From the NCBI RefSeq assembly GCF_024362385.1, contig NZ_CP101466.1:3720001-3784000 (forward strand): 64,000 nt of DNA. The letters are read 5' to 3'. Position numbers and translations under genes: made by a program. Each line of letters starts with the position of its first letter. The first letter of the stretch is position 1. The stretch comes from Arthrobacter sp. DNA4 (GTDB taxonomy: Bacteria; Actinomycetota; Actinomycetes; Actinomycetales; Micrococcaceae). Below the pieces are notes generated by a model. That model ran no database searches and was not told where the DNA came from. It saw only the letters and a program-made list of their open reading frames with translations. Shown piece by piece: positions 24,694 through 33,780 of this stretch.

Positions 24694-25965
24694 TCACTCC
24701 CGCGCAGCAACCCTCCGGCGCCGTCCATGGCGCCACAGGAGCAGGCCCACCACGGCCGCGGAGAGCATGCCCAGTCCACCGGTGGCCACCAGCCCGGTCC
24801 GGACGCCGAATTGTTCGGTCAACCAGCCCGCCAGGAGGCCGCCGCAGGCGTGGCCGCCCAGCAGGAGCGGAAGGTACAGGGCCATCACCCGGCCGCGGAT
24901 GGCAGGCCCGGCCTCGAGCTGGACGGCCGTGGCTGCGCTGGTGAGGAACAGCAACGTCATGATGCCCACCACCGCCAGCATCGCCACAAACAACGCCAGG
25001 GTGGGCATCAGGGCGGCCACCAGCTGGGACAGGCCAAAAAGGCCCGCGGCGGCCACAATGCCCCTGCGCCCCATGGTCCCCAGCCGGGCTGCCAGGAGGG
25101 CACCGGCCAGGGCGCCGCCGGCGCTGACCATGTTGAAGAGGCCAAAGCCCTCCACGCCGTTGTGCCACACTTCCTGGGCGAAGGCCGCGAGGACCACCGG
25201 CCCGTTCATGCCGAAGGCGCCCAGCAGGCCGGCCAGCAGGATGAGGAGCAGCAGGCGCGGGCGTTCACGGACGTAGCGGAAGCCGGCAAGCACCTGCCCG
25301 CGGCCCCGCTCGGCGGGTGTACCGGGATGCAGTTCGTGCGGCCGGATGCCGGCGATCAGGACCAGCACCACCAATCCAATCAGTGCGTTTGAGGCGAAGG
25401 CGGCGGCCGTCCCTGCCTGTGCGATCAGCACGCCGCCCGCCGCGGGGCCGGCCATGGCACCCAGCTGGGCGAGGGCGTTATTCAGTCCGATGGCGGGACG
25501 CAGGGCGGCGTCGCCCACCACTTCATTGACGAAGACCTGGCGGGTGGGCTGGTCCACCGCCGCGGTGATGCCCAGCGCCATGCAGCTGGCGTAAACAACC
25601 CAGACAGTAATGGTGCCGCTTGCAGCCCAGGCCGCCAGTCCAAGGCCGAGCAGCACAATGACGGACTGGCACACCATCATGATCCTGCGCTTGGGGAAGA
25701 TATCCACCACCAGTCCGGCAAGCGGCCCCACCACGAGCATGGGCAGGAACTGAAGGGCGACGGCGGCCCCCACCGCGGCCGGGCTCCCCGTCAGTTGCAG
25801 CACCAGCCAGTCCTGCGCCAGCCGCTGCATCCAGACGCCAAGGCTGCCGGCGAGCTGCATGCCCAGAAAGAGCCGGTAGTTGTGCTGCTTAAGGGGGTGG
25901 TACCAGCGCGGCTGGCTGATATTCGGGCGTGCAGACGGTGCGGGACGGGTGCGGCGGGACGGCAC
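24694..25965 (-). CDS. MFS transporter (EntS/enterobactin-exporter-like)
   Basis: A 423-residue major facilitator protein with about twelve hydrophobic helices. It has RLFLGMQLAGSLGVWMQRLAQDWLVLQLTGSP at the start and AGLVVDIFPKRRIMMVCQ in loop 2-3, typical of the DHA3/EntS-type drug or siderophore exporters. The GTG start at 25965 lies two bases after the DUF624-like gene stop, so it is the last gene of the ABC transporter operon that begins at 29818. Its substrate is unknown and its link with sugar uptake is positional only. Confidence 0.85.
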   Translation of the reverse strand: MPSRRTRPAPSARPNISQPRWYHPLKQHNYRLFLGMQLAGSLGVWMQRLAQDWLVLQLTGSPAAVGAAVALQFLPMLVVGPLAGLVVDIFPKRRIMMVCQSVIVLLGLGLAAWAASGTITVWVVYASCMALGITAAVDQPTRQVFVNEVVGDAALRPAIGLNNALAQLGAMAGPAAGGVLIAQAGTAAAFASNALIGLVVLVLIAGIRPHELHPGTPAERGRGQVLAGFRYVRERPRLLLLILLAGLLGAFGMNGPVVLAAFAQEVWHNGVEGFGLFNMVSAGGALAGALLAARLGTMGRRGIVAAAGLFGLSQLVAALMPTLALFVAMLAVVGIMTLLFLTSAATAVQLEAGPAIRGRVMALYLPLLLGGHACGGLLAGWLTEQFGVRTGLVATGGLGMLSAAVVGLLLWRHGRRRRVAARE

Positions 25966-25967
25966 GG

Positions 25968-26600
25968 TCAGCGTCGGGCGCGGCTGGAGCGCAGTTTCAC
26001 TGCGGCGGCGGCAAGGATCAGGCTACCGGGGACCACGACGAACAGCGCGGCGAGCATCCAGACAAACACCACGGCGCAGAACAGGGCGGCCGCCAGCAGC
26101 AGCGACCCCGTCCAATCACGCAGGGAGATGTCCTTGCCCACCTGGAAGGCCTGGTGCCAGGTGTCCTTGCCCATGGCGCCTGAAGCCGTGGCGTCGGACC
26201 AGGCGGACGCGCTGCGCAGCAGCAGGACGGCGCCGCAGCCGGCGAGTATCAGCGTGGCCGGGAGGACCACTTCGCGGCCCGGCAGCTGCCCCACCCATGC
26301 GAGCAGGAGGTTGAGGACAATCACGACGCCGGCTCCCGTCGTCGTGATTCCCAGCTTCCAGCTGCCCGGCAGGGCAGCCCTGAACAGGCCCCACAACCCC
26401 CTGACGGAATCGTCCCTGCCATTGAGGTGACGTTCAAGGTGGGCGGTCCCGGCCGCGTAGGCGGCCGGGATGGTGGCCAGCGGTATGGACAGCACCAGCA
26501 CCAGCACCCCCGTCAGGAGGGTTTCGGAGAACAGTGCAAACCGGTTCACCGGGATTGGCTCGTGGCCTGGGGCGGATGTGGTGCTGTCCATGACGCTCAT
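25968..26600 (-). CDS. DUF624-like membrane protein (YesV-like)
   Basis: A 210-residue protein with about five hydrophobic helices (LLTGVLVLVLSIPLATIPAAYAAG, GVVIVLNLLLAWVGQL, LPATLILAGCGAVLLL and a hydrophobic C-terminal pair). The layout resembles DUF624 (YesV/YesL) proteins that flank rhamnogalacturonan ABC transporters, but the similarity I can see is weaker than for the gene at 22523. It lies ten bases after the permease stop. Function unknown. Confidence 0.68.
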   Translation of the reverse strand: MSVMDSTTSAPGHEPIPVNRFALFSETLLTGVLVLVLSIPLATIPAAYAAGTAHLERHLNGRDDSVRGLWGLFRAALPGSWKLGITTTGAGVVIVLNLLLAWVGQLPGREVVLPATLILAGCGAVLLLRSASAWSDATASGAMGKDTWHQAFQVGKDISLRDWTGSLLLAAALFCAVVFVWMLAALFVVVPGSLILAAAAVKLRSSRARR

Positions 26601-26610
26601 CTTCCTTTTC

Positions 26611-27528
26611 CTAGCCCTTCAGTCCCTGGGTGGAGACGCCTTCGACGATGTAGCGCTGGAAGATCAGGAAGAAGATCAGCACGGGCAGCAGGGCCAGGAC
26701 GGACATGGCGATCATGGCGCCGTAGTCGGAGGACTGGGTCTGGTCCACGAACAGCCGCAGGGCCAGCGGCAGCGGGTACTTGTCCGGGGTGTTCAGGTAC
26801 AGCAGCGGGCCCAGGAAATCGTTCCAGCTCCAGATGAAGGAGAAGATGGAGGTGGAGATGAGGGCCGGCTTCATCAGCGGCAGCATGATGGATCCGAAGA
26901 TCCGCGCATGCCCCGCACCGTCGATCCTGGCGGCTTCATCCAGTTCCGCGGGCAGGCCGCGCATGAACTGGACCATCAGGAAGACGAAGAACGCGTCCCC
27001 GGCCAGGAACTTGCCGATCAGCAGCGGGACGTAGGTATCCACCAGGCCCAGCTGCTGGAAGATGATGTACTGCGGGATGATCACCACGTGGAAGGGCAGC
27101 AGCAGGGTGGCGATCATCATGCCGAAGAACAGGCTGCGGCCGGGGAAGTTGATCCGGGCGAACGCGTACGCCGACACGCTCGCGGACAGGATGGTCCCGA
27201 CGACGGCGCCGAGGGCCAGGATCAGCGAGTTGGTGAAGAACTGCAGGGTGGACACCCCGCCGATCCCCTCCATGGCGGTCACGAAGTTATCAAAGCTGAA
27301 GTTGTTTGACCACAGCGACGTGTTCTGGCCGCCGATCTCCGAGTTGGGCTTGAAGGAGGAGGCGATCATCCACAGGCCGGGATAGAGCACGATGGCAGTG
27401 AGGACAAGGGCCACCAGGTGGAAGATGGCGCTCTTGGCCCGTTTGGCCCCCATCGACTCGGATTTCGGATTGTAGGCCGGGGCGGCGGCGTCCGGTGTGG
27501 ACTGTGTTGGCGTTGCCGTGGTTGTCAT
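26611..27528 (-). CDS. Carbohydrate ABC transporter permease (YesQ/MalG-like)
   Basis: A 305-residue CUT1 permease with six membrane helices and the EAA loop ELDEAARIDGAGHARIFGSIMLPLMKPAL. FIWSWNDFLGPLLYLN is the conserved MalG-like stretch after it. The start overlaps the partner permease stop by four bases. With the binding protein at 28529 and the GH42 enzyme it matches the YesO-P-Q/YesZ arrangement of Bacillus rhamnogalacturonan loci. Confidence 0.92.
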   Translation of the reverse strand: MTTTATPTQSTPDAAAPAYNPKSESMGAKRAKSAIFHLVALVLTAIVLYPGLWMIASSFKPNSEIGGQNTSLWSNNFSFDNFVTAMEGIGGVSTLQFFTNSLILALGAVVGTILSASVSAYAFARINFPGRSLFFGMMIATLLLPFHVVIIPQYIIFQQLGLVDTYVPLLIGKFLAGDAFFVFLMVQFMRGLPAELDEAARIDGAGHARIFGSIMLPLMKPALISTSIFSFIWSWNDFLGPLLYLNTPDKYPLPLALRLFVDQTQSSDYGAMIAMSVLALLPVLIFFLIFQRYIVEGVSTQGLKG

Positions 27529-28478
27529 TTTGAATCACCGCTGTAGTGGACCCAGGACTTGGACGTGCGGAAGAAGATCAGCGTGATGATGCCCACCACG
27601 ATCACCAGCAGCCACGCCATGGCAGAGGCGTAGCCCATCCGGAAATCGCTGAAGCCCCGCAGGTACAGGTAGAGGGTGTAGAAGAGGGTGGATCCGGCGG
27701 GGCCGCCGTCACCGTTGGAGATGATGTAGGCCGACGCGAAGATCTGGAACGCGTGGATGGTTTCCATGAGGAGGTTGAAGAAGATCACCGGGGAGAGCAT
27801 GGGCCAGGTGATGTTGAAGAACTTGCGCACCGGGCCGGCACCGTCCATCGACGCTGCCTCGTACAGCTCACCGGGGATCTGCTTGAGGCCGGCCAGGAAG
27901 ATCACCATCGGGGCGCCGAACTGCCACACGGTCAGGAGAATGAACATCGGCATGGTCATCGAGGGGTTGCCCACCCAGCCGCCAAGGTTGATCCCGAAGA
28001 AGGACAGGCCCTGGTCCACCGGGCCGGAATCGCCGAACATGGCCTTCCAGACGATGGCGATGGAGACGGACGCACCGATCAGGGACGGGGCGTAGAAGGC
28101 AGAGCGGTAGAAGCCCTGGCCGCGGCGCTTGCTGTTCAGCAGCATGGCCACCGCCAGCGCCGCCGCGAGCTTCAAGGGCGTACCGAACACCACGTAGCCC
28201 ACGGTCACGCCCACGGACTGCAGGAAGCGTTCGTCCTGGAACAGGGTGGTGTAGTTGTCCAGTCCGATCCACTTGGGCGGCTCGAACAGGTTGTAATTGG
28301 TGAAGGACAGGTACAGCGAGGAAATCATCGGCCCCACCGTGAGGGCAATGAATCCCAGCAGCCAGGGCAGCAGGAAGGTATAGCCGGCGCGGGCATCCGA
28401 GCCCCGCTGCCGCGACTTGCGCGGCAGCGGGGAACCGGACGACGCCGGGCGCCTGCTCAGGGTTGGGGTTTGAGTCAC
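27525..28478 (-). CDS. Sugar ABC transporter permease (YesP/MalF-like)
   Basis: A 317-residue permease, six membrane helices, with AGYTFLLPWLLGFIALTVGPMISSLYLSFTNYNL at the first helix and ELYEAASMDGAGPVRKFFNITWPMLSPV as the EAA loop. It follows the binding-protein gene by 50 bases and is coupled to the second permease by an ATGA overlap. Confidence 0.92.
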   Translation of the reverse strand: MTQTPTLSRRPASSGSPLPRKSRQRGSDARAGYTFLLPWLLGFIALTVGPMISSLYLSFTNYNLFEPPKWIGLDNYTTLFQDERFLQSVGVTVGYVVFGTPLKLAAALAVAMLLNSKRRGQGFYRSAFYAPSLIGASVSIAIVWKAMFGDSGPVDQGLSFFGINLGGWVGNPSMTMPMFILLTVWQFGAPMVIFLAGLKQIPGELYEAASMDGAGPVRKFFNITWPMLSPVIFFNLLMETIHAFQIFASAYIISNGDGGPAGSTLFYTLYLYLRGFSDFRMGYASAMAWLLVIVVGIITLIFFRTSKSWVHYSGDSK

Positions 28479-28528
28479 GAGATCATTCCGTCAGTGGTAA
28501 AACCAGGGTGGAAGGGCATGGCGCCGGA

Positions 28529-29818
28529 TCAGGCGTTCTGCTTGATGAGGTCTTCGGCTTCCTTGAACCACGCGTCGACGGCCCCGTCAACCGTGACCTT
28601 GCCGTAGTTGAGGTCGGAGGCGATCCGGCCGAACGACGCTTCCAGCGTGCCGAAGCCAACGATGGGCGGCTCCGGAGCGTCCTTGAGGTACTGCGCAATT
28701 GATTTCTCGTAGTCCACCACGAGCTTGTCGGCGCCTTCGAACGTGGTGCCATCCCGCTGGGTCTTGGAAGCCGGAACGCCGCGGGAGGTCTTGAAGATCT
28801 GGCCTACTTCGGGGTCGTTGACCATGAAGTCGATGAAGCGGGCGGCGGCGTCCTTGAACTTGGTCTTGGCACTGGCCACCATCAGCATGGAGGGCTTCAG
28901 GAACAGGCCCAGGTTGTTCGGGTCGTCCGACGGCACCGGAACAAGCTTGAGTGATTTGGCCCCGCTGTCGGCCAGGTAGCCCGCCATGAAATTGTCCCAG
29001 GTAACCTCAGAGGCTGTGACGTTGGAACCGAAAGGGGACTTGGGCTTGAGCTGGGTTACCCTGTCTTCCGGGACGAGGGCCTGCGTGCCGCGAAGCTTCG
29101 AGTTGAGGTTCCACCAGGTCTTCAGGTCGTCCTTGCTGAAACCAAGCTTCCCATCGCCGTTGAAGGCCTGGATGTTCTTCTGGCGGAGCCAGATGTTGAA
29201 CTGCCACCACACGCCCGTGAAATCCGTGGAGCCGAACAGGGTCCCGTTGCCCTTGTCCCCGACTTCCTTCAGGAATGCCTGGTATTCCGACCAGGTCCAG
29301 CTGCCGTCCGGCTCGGCAATACCCAGGGATGCCAGCTTGGCGGGGTCGTAGTAGACCGCGAAGGCGTTGGTGCTGGTGGGGATACCGTAAGTCTTGCCCT
29401 TGATCTGGCCCGAAGGCAGGAGCGATTTTTCGAAGGCGTCAGTGTTGATCTTGACCGTGCCCAGGTCCAGGAGCTGGTTGCGCTGGCCGTAGTCCCGCAG
29501 GTAGGACAGGTCCCACTGCATGACGTCGGGAAGACCGCCGCCGGCGGCCTCGGTGGCGCGCTTCTGCCAGTAGCCGGCGAAGTCCGTGAAGTTGCCGTTG
29601 ACCTTGATGTCCGGGTTCTTCGACTCGAAGAGGGCAATGGCCTTGCGGGTGCGCTCGGCGCGGTCGTCGTTGCCCCACCAGGTGTAGTTGATGGTGACGG
29701 GTTTGTCGGCGGATCCGGTCTGTCCGGAAGAGCTGGATCCGTTCCCACAGGCCGACAGGGCTGCGGCAGATGCGGTGCCGATGGCCACGGTTGTGAGGAA
29801 ATGCCTTCTATTGATCAC
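28529..29818 (-). CDS. Extracellular solute-binding lipoprotein (YesO-like)
   Basis: A 429-residue type 1 solute-binding protein starting at GTG 29818, which follows a perfect AGGAGG. The signal peptide begins INRRHFLTTVAIG and ends at lipobox LSAC, with an RR pair that might allow Tat export. Near the mature start is TINYTWWGNDDRAERT, then DVMQWDLSYLRDY. It is first in the operon 28529-24694 (minus strand) and divergent from the GH42 galactosidase across a region holding both operator families, so uptake and cleavage are co-controlled. Confidence 0.92.
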   Translation of the reverse strand: MINRRHFLTTVAIGTASAAALSACGNGSSSSGQTGSADKPVTINYTWWGNDDRAERTRKAIALFESKNPDIKVNGNFTDFAGYWQKRATEAAGGGLPDVMQWDLSYLRDYGQRNQLLDLGTVKINTDAFEKSLLPSGQIKGKTYGIPTSTNAFAVYYDPAKLASLGIAEPDGSWTWSEYQAFLKEVGDKGNGTLFGSTDFTGVWWQFNIWLRQKNIQAFNGDGKLGFSKDDLKTWWNLNSKLRGTQALVPEDRVTQLKPKSPFGSNVTASEVTWDNFMAGYLADSGAKSLKLVPVPSDDPNNLGLFLKPSMLMVASAKTKFKDAAARFIDFMVNDPEVGQIFKTSRGVPASKTQRDGTTFEGADKLVVDYEKSIAQYLKDAPEPPIVGFGTLEASFGRIASDLNYGKVTVDGAVDAWFKEAEDLIKQNA

Positions 29819-29895
29819 GGGAGCCTCCTTGCTCGATGTGTGTTGCCCTTCCGCTCTGCCTACAACGCGAGTAGTGAGCTGGCTTACACGGCTTC

Positions 29896-29907
29896 TGAAA
29901 CGATACA
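29896..29907. promoter_or_regulatory. LacI-type operator (rha family) in divergent promoter
   Basis: TGAAACGATACA, reverse-orientation relative of TGATACGTTTCA at 22455, between the YesO-like gene and the GH42 gene. Confidence 0.65.
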
Positions 29908-29929
29908 ATATCGGCATTCCCGGAATTGG

Positions 29930-29943
29930 GCAAGCGTTTTCCA
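29930..29943. promoter_or_regulatory. LacI-type operator (GAAANCGNTT family) in divergent promoter
   Basis: GCAAGCGTTTTCCA, complementary to TGGAAAACGCTTGC; differs at one base from the site at 23365. It lies 23 bases downstream of the rha-type site. Confidence 0.6.
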
Positions 29944-29994
29944 AACGTCTGACCAATGGCCCCGTTCCGCCTTGCGAGCAGACAAAGGAGTCAC

Positions 29995-32010
29995 ATGACA
30001 CAGCAGGAAACCAGCTCCCCTTCGAGCGTTTGGAACAGGGTTGAGGGCCTGGCCTTCGGTGGTGACTACAACCCCGAGCAGTGGCCGGTGAGCGTCCGGC
30101 TGGAAGATCTGGACCTCATGCGGGAAGCGGGCGTGAACTTCCTCAGCGTGGGGATTTTCTCCTGGGCGCTGCTGGAACCCTCCGAGGGACGGTATGACTT
30201 CGGGTGGCTGGACGAAGTGATGGACAACCTCGCAGGGATCGGCGTGAAGGTGGCCCTGGCCACCGCCACCGCTGCTCCCCCCGCCTGGCTGGTCCGCAAG
30301 CACCCGGAGATCCTGCCCGTCACGGCTGACGGGACCGTGCTGGGACCGGGCTCGCGGCGGCACTACACGCCGTCGTCGTCCGTGTACCGCCGCTACGCCG
30401 CGGGCATCACGCGCGTTTTGGCCGAACGGTACAAGGACCACCCCGCGCTGGCTTTATGGCACGTGGACAACGAACTGGGCTGCCACGTCTCGGAGTTCTA
30501 CGGGGAGGAGGACGCCGCCGCCTTCCGTGCCTGGCTGGAGCGCCGGTACGGGAGTGTCGATGCTCTCAACGCCTCCTGGGGCACGGCGTTCTGGTCCCAG
30601 AACTACGGTTCGTTCGATGAAATCCTGCCGCCGTCGGTGGCGCCGTCCACGCTGAATCCGGGCCAGCAGCTGGACTTCCAGCGCTTCAATTCCTGGGCGC
30701 TGATGGACTACTACCGCGAACTCGTGGCGGTGCTGCGGGAAGTGACACCCGGCATTCCGTGCACCACCAACCTAATGGCCTCCAGCGCCACCAAGTCCAT
30801 GGACTACTTCGACTGGGCCAAGGACCTGGACGTCATCGCCAATGACCACTACCTGGTGGCGGCGGACCCCGAACGGCACGTGGAACTCGCGTTCAGCGCG
30901 GACCTTACCCGCGGCATTGCGGGCGGCGACCCGTGGATCCTGATGGAACATTCGACGTCGGCCGTGAACTGGCAGCCCCGCAACCAGCCCAAGATGCCCG
31001 GTGAGATGCTGCGCAACTCCCTGGCGCACGTGGCCCGCGGGGCCGACGCCGTGATGTTCTTCCAGTGGCGCCAAAGCTTCGCGGGCTCGGAGAAGTTCCA
31101 CTCCGCCATGGTGCCGCACGGCGGACGGGACACCCGCGTGTGGCGCGAGGTGGTGGACCTCGGCGCCGCGCTGAAGCGGCTGGAACCGGTGCGCGGTTCC
31201 AGGGTGCAGGCCCGCGCCGCCATTGTTTTCGACTACGAGGCGTGGTGGGCCGGCGAGATCGATTCGAAGCCCAGTATCGACGTGAAGTACCTGGACCTGC
31301 TGCGGGCGTTCCACCGCGCCCTGTTCCTCCGCGGGATTTCCGTGGACATGGTGCATCCGTCTGCTTCGCTGGATGGGTATGACCTGGTGCTGGTGTGCAC
31401 GCTGTATGCGGTTTCGGATGGGAACGCCGCCAACATCGCTGCTGCCGCCGCTGCCGGTGCCACGGTGCTGGCGAGCTACTTCAGCGGGATCGTGGACATG
31501 CAGGACCACGTACGGCTGGGCGGTTATCCCGGGGCGTTCCGCGACCTTTTGGGGGTGCGCGTGGAGGAGTTCCACCCCCTGCTTGCCGGGTCGCAGCTGA
31601 AGCTCAGCGACGGGACGGTCTCCTCGGTATGGAGCGAGCAGGTCCGTCTGGCCGGCGCGGAGGCGGTGCAGACCTTTACCGGGTATCCGCTGGAAGGCGT
31701 TCCTTCCCTCACCCGCCGGGCCGTGGGTTCCGGGGCAGCCTGGTACCTGGCCACCTTCCCCGACCCCGACGGCATCGAGGCCGTCCTCGACCGGCTGCTC
31801 GCCGAGTCAGGCGTGACGCCGGCTACCGACGCCGATCCCGGGGTGGAGCTGGTCCGCCGGATGTCCGCCGACGGACAAAGCTTCCTGTTCGCCATCAACC
31901 ACACGCGTTCGGCTGCCTCGGTTTCCGCCACGGGCACCAACCTGCTGACTGGTGAGCCGTTTGCGGGCACGGTTCCGGCAGGCGGCGTGGCGGTGGTTGC
32001 GGAGGGCTAG
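29995..32010 (+). CDS. Beta-galactosidase, glycoside hydrolase family 42 (YesZ-like)
   Basis: A 671-residue retaining GH42 enzyme. The TIM-barrel begins LAFGGDYNPEQWPVSV; the acid/base is Glu160 in HVDNELG and the nucleophile Glu318 in LMEHST. A trimerisation-like domain (AIVFDYEAWWAG, about 400-600) and a small C-terminal beta domain follow. No signal peptide, so it cleaves galactosyl oligosaccharides inside the cell, such as galactan side chains of rhamnogalacturonan I. The ATG at 29995 has AAAGGAG in front and is preferred over the longer frame from 29956. It is divergent from its likely transporter operon. Confidence 0.94.
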   Translation: MTQQETSSPSSVWNRVEGLAFGGDYNPEQWPVSVRLEDLDLMREAGVNFLSVGIFSWALLEPSEGRYDFGWLDEVMDNLAGIGVKVALATATAAPPAWLVRKHPEILPVTADGTVLGPGSRRHYTPSSSVYRRYAAGITRVLAERYKDHPALALWHVDNELGCHVSEFYGEEDAAAFRAWLERRYGSVDALNASWGTAFWSQNYGSFDEILPPSVAPSTLNPGQQLDFQRFNSWALMDYYRELVAVLREVTPGIPCTTNLMASSATKSMDYFDWAKDLDVIANDHYLVAADPERHVELAFSADLTRGIAGGDPWILMEHSTSAVNWQPRNQPKMPGEMLRNSLAHVARGADAVMFFQWRQSFAGSEKFHSAMVPHGGRDTRVWREVVDLGAALKRLEPVRGSRVQARAAIVFDYEAWWAGEIDSKPSIDVKYLDLLRAFHRALFLRGISVDMVHPSASLDGYDLVLVCTLYAVSDGNAANIAAAAAAGATVLASYFSGIVDMQDHVRLGGYPGAFRDLLGVRVEEFHPLLAGSQLKLSDGTVSSVWSEQVRLAGAEAVQTFTGYPLEGVPSLTRRAVGSGAAWYLATFPDPDGIEAVLDRLLAESGVTPATDADPGVELVRRMSADGQSFLFAINHTRSAASVSATGTNLLTGEPFAGTVPAGGVAVVAEG

Positions 32011-32123
32011 ATACACGCGTTCCGGAACGTTCGACGGCGGGACCAGGGCGGCCAGTGGTGACGTTTTCCACATAGCGGTTTTGGGCGGCCTGAATTGTCG
32101 GAGGGTGCTGGAAGACTCTGGCT

Positions 32124-33590
32124 ATGGAAGCGGTTGTGGGGGCGGCAACAGTAATGGAGGCGGAGCCTCGGGTGCCTTCCATCACTGATGTCCTGAGGCT
32201 CTTGGAGTCTGTTCCCATGGCGGGCGATGACGCCGGGAAGATCGATCAGATCCGTGGGTTGGAGGACCTGAAGTCGCTGGCGGGTTCCCGGCAGGCTGAT
32301 ACCGCTGTTGCGTTTGATTTATCCCAGCGGCGGGAGCAGGACGATGCCGGGGTCCCGGCCGACGGGCAGGGCGCCGGGGTCGCGGCGCAGATCGCGTTGG
32401 CCCGGCGTGAACCACCGGCGAGGGGTTCCCGGCTGCTGGGCCTGGCCAAGGCCCTGACCGGCATGCCGCACACGTTCGAGGCGTTCCGGGCCGGCCTCTT
32501 GAATGAGTGGCGGGCCACCCTGATCGTGAAGGACACCATCTGCCTGTCGGCCCAGGACCGGGCCGCGGTGGATGAAGAACTCGCCGCCGACACCGGAGCC
32601 CTGGACGGCCTGGGAGACAAGGCCATTACCGCCGCGGTCCGCGCCGCCGCGTACCGGCGGGACCCCGCCTCGGTCGCGAAGCTCACCAGCCGGGCCGTGG
32701 CCGAGCGGTGCGTGAGCCTGCGCCCGGCCCCGGACACCATGACCTACCTGACCGCGCTGCTCCCCGCCGCCCAGGGCGTCGCCGCCTACGCCGCATTATG
32801 CCGGGACGCCGACACCGCCCGAAGCGGCGGGGATGATCGGTCCCGGGGGCAGGTCATGGCGGACACCCTCGTCGAACGCGTCACCGGCACCCCCGGCGGA
32901 ATCAGCGGGGTTCAGATCCAGCTCGTCATGACCGACCGCACCCTCCTCCACGCCGACACCGAACCCGCACGGCTGCCCGGCTACGGCACCATCCCCGCCG
33001 AACAGGCACGAAACATCGCCCTCACAGCTCCCGGTGACAACGACCTCAACCTCTGGGTGCGCCGGCTCTACACCGCCCCCGGCGCCGGTGAGCTGGTGGC
33101 GATGGACTCCACAGCCCGGCTCTTCCCGGCAGCACTGAAACGCTTCCTTCAAATCCGGGATGACACCTGCCGGACCCCCTACTGCGACGCCCCCATCAGG
33201 CACCACGACCATGTCACCGCCTGGCACCACCGCGGACCCACCACCGCCGGAAACGGCCAAGGCCTCTGCGAAGCCTGCAACCACACCAAAGAAACCCCAG
33301 GATGGGCCGCACAAACCATCCCCGGCCCACGCCACACCGTGGCAACCACCACCCCAACCGGCCACACCTACCACTCCACAGCACCACCACTCCCCGGAAC
33401 CGGCATGGGTAAGCGGCTCAAGGAACAGCTTCTGCACGGGGAGTCCTCCCCACCCTGCCCTCCGGCACGAATCCTCTCCGTCCAGGTCCTGGGGCGGGTC
33501 CTGCCCTCCGAACCGGTCCGGCGGCCGGTTGAACCGGAACGACGGCATAACGAGCTTCGGACCAGGCGAAGGGAACGCGCCGCCCCATAG
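32124..33590 (+). CDS. DUF222 / HNH endonuclease protein (13E12 type)
   Basis: A 488-residue protein with an N-terminal DUF222 helical domain (about 20-300) and a C-terminal HNH nuclease motif (CRTPYCDAPIRHHDHVTAWHHRGPTTAGNGQGLCEACNHTKETPGW), including Cys pairs for a structural zinc. Such genes are multicopy in Micrococcales and Mycobacterium (REP13E12) and often lie between unrelated genes, so this one probably inserted into the sugar locus. The tail after about residue 430 is Pro/Arg-rich and looks degenerate. Nuclease activity and role are unproven. Confidence 0.85.
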   Translation: MEAVVGAATVMEAEPRVPSITDVLRLLESVPMAGDDAGKIDQIRGLEDLKSLAGSRQADTAVAFDLSQRREQDDAGVPADGQGAGVAAQIALARREPPARGSRLLGLAKALTGMPHTFEAFRAGLLNEWRATLIVKDTICLSAQDRAAVDEELAADTGALDGLGDKAITAAVRAAAYRRDPASVAKLTSRAVAERCVSLRPAPDTMTYLTALLPAAQGVAAYAALCRDADTARSGGDDRSRGQVMADTLVERVTGTPGGISGVQIQLVMTDRTLLHADTEPARLPGYGTIPAEQARNIALTAPGDNDLNLWVRRLYTAPGAGELVAMDSTARLFPAALKRFLQIRDDTCRTPYCDAPIRHHDHVTAWHHRGPTTAGNGQGLCEACNHTKETPGWAAQTIPGPRHTVATTTPTGHTYHSTAPPLPGTGMGKRLKEQLLHGESSPPCPPARILSVQVLGRVLPSEPVRRPVEPERRHNELRTRRRERAAP

Positions 33591-33669
33591 AAGCTGCGCC
33601 GTGGAACGCGGCTGCTCAATTCCACCACCCCGCCCGGGCAGCCTGACACCTGCGCTTTAAACAGCTCCA

Positions 33670-33700
33670 CCCCGGAAGGAACCATGGGTTCCTTCCGGGG
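33670..33700. terminator. Long hairpin after the HNH gene
   Basis: A perfect 14-bp stem (33670-33683 with 33687-33700) and 3-base loop lies between two convergent genes. It lacks a clear T-run, so the terminator role is likely but not certain. Confidence 0.5.
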
Positions 33701-33780
33701 CAGAGCTGCCACCCGCCGTCGGACGTCTGTGATGAGGAGGCACCATACAGACGGTCCGGAGCCGTGTGGCGGCGTGAGGA

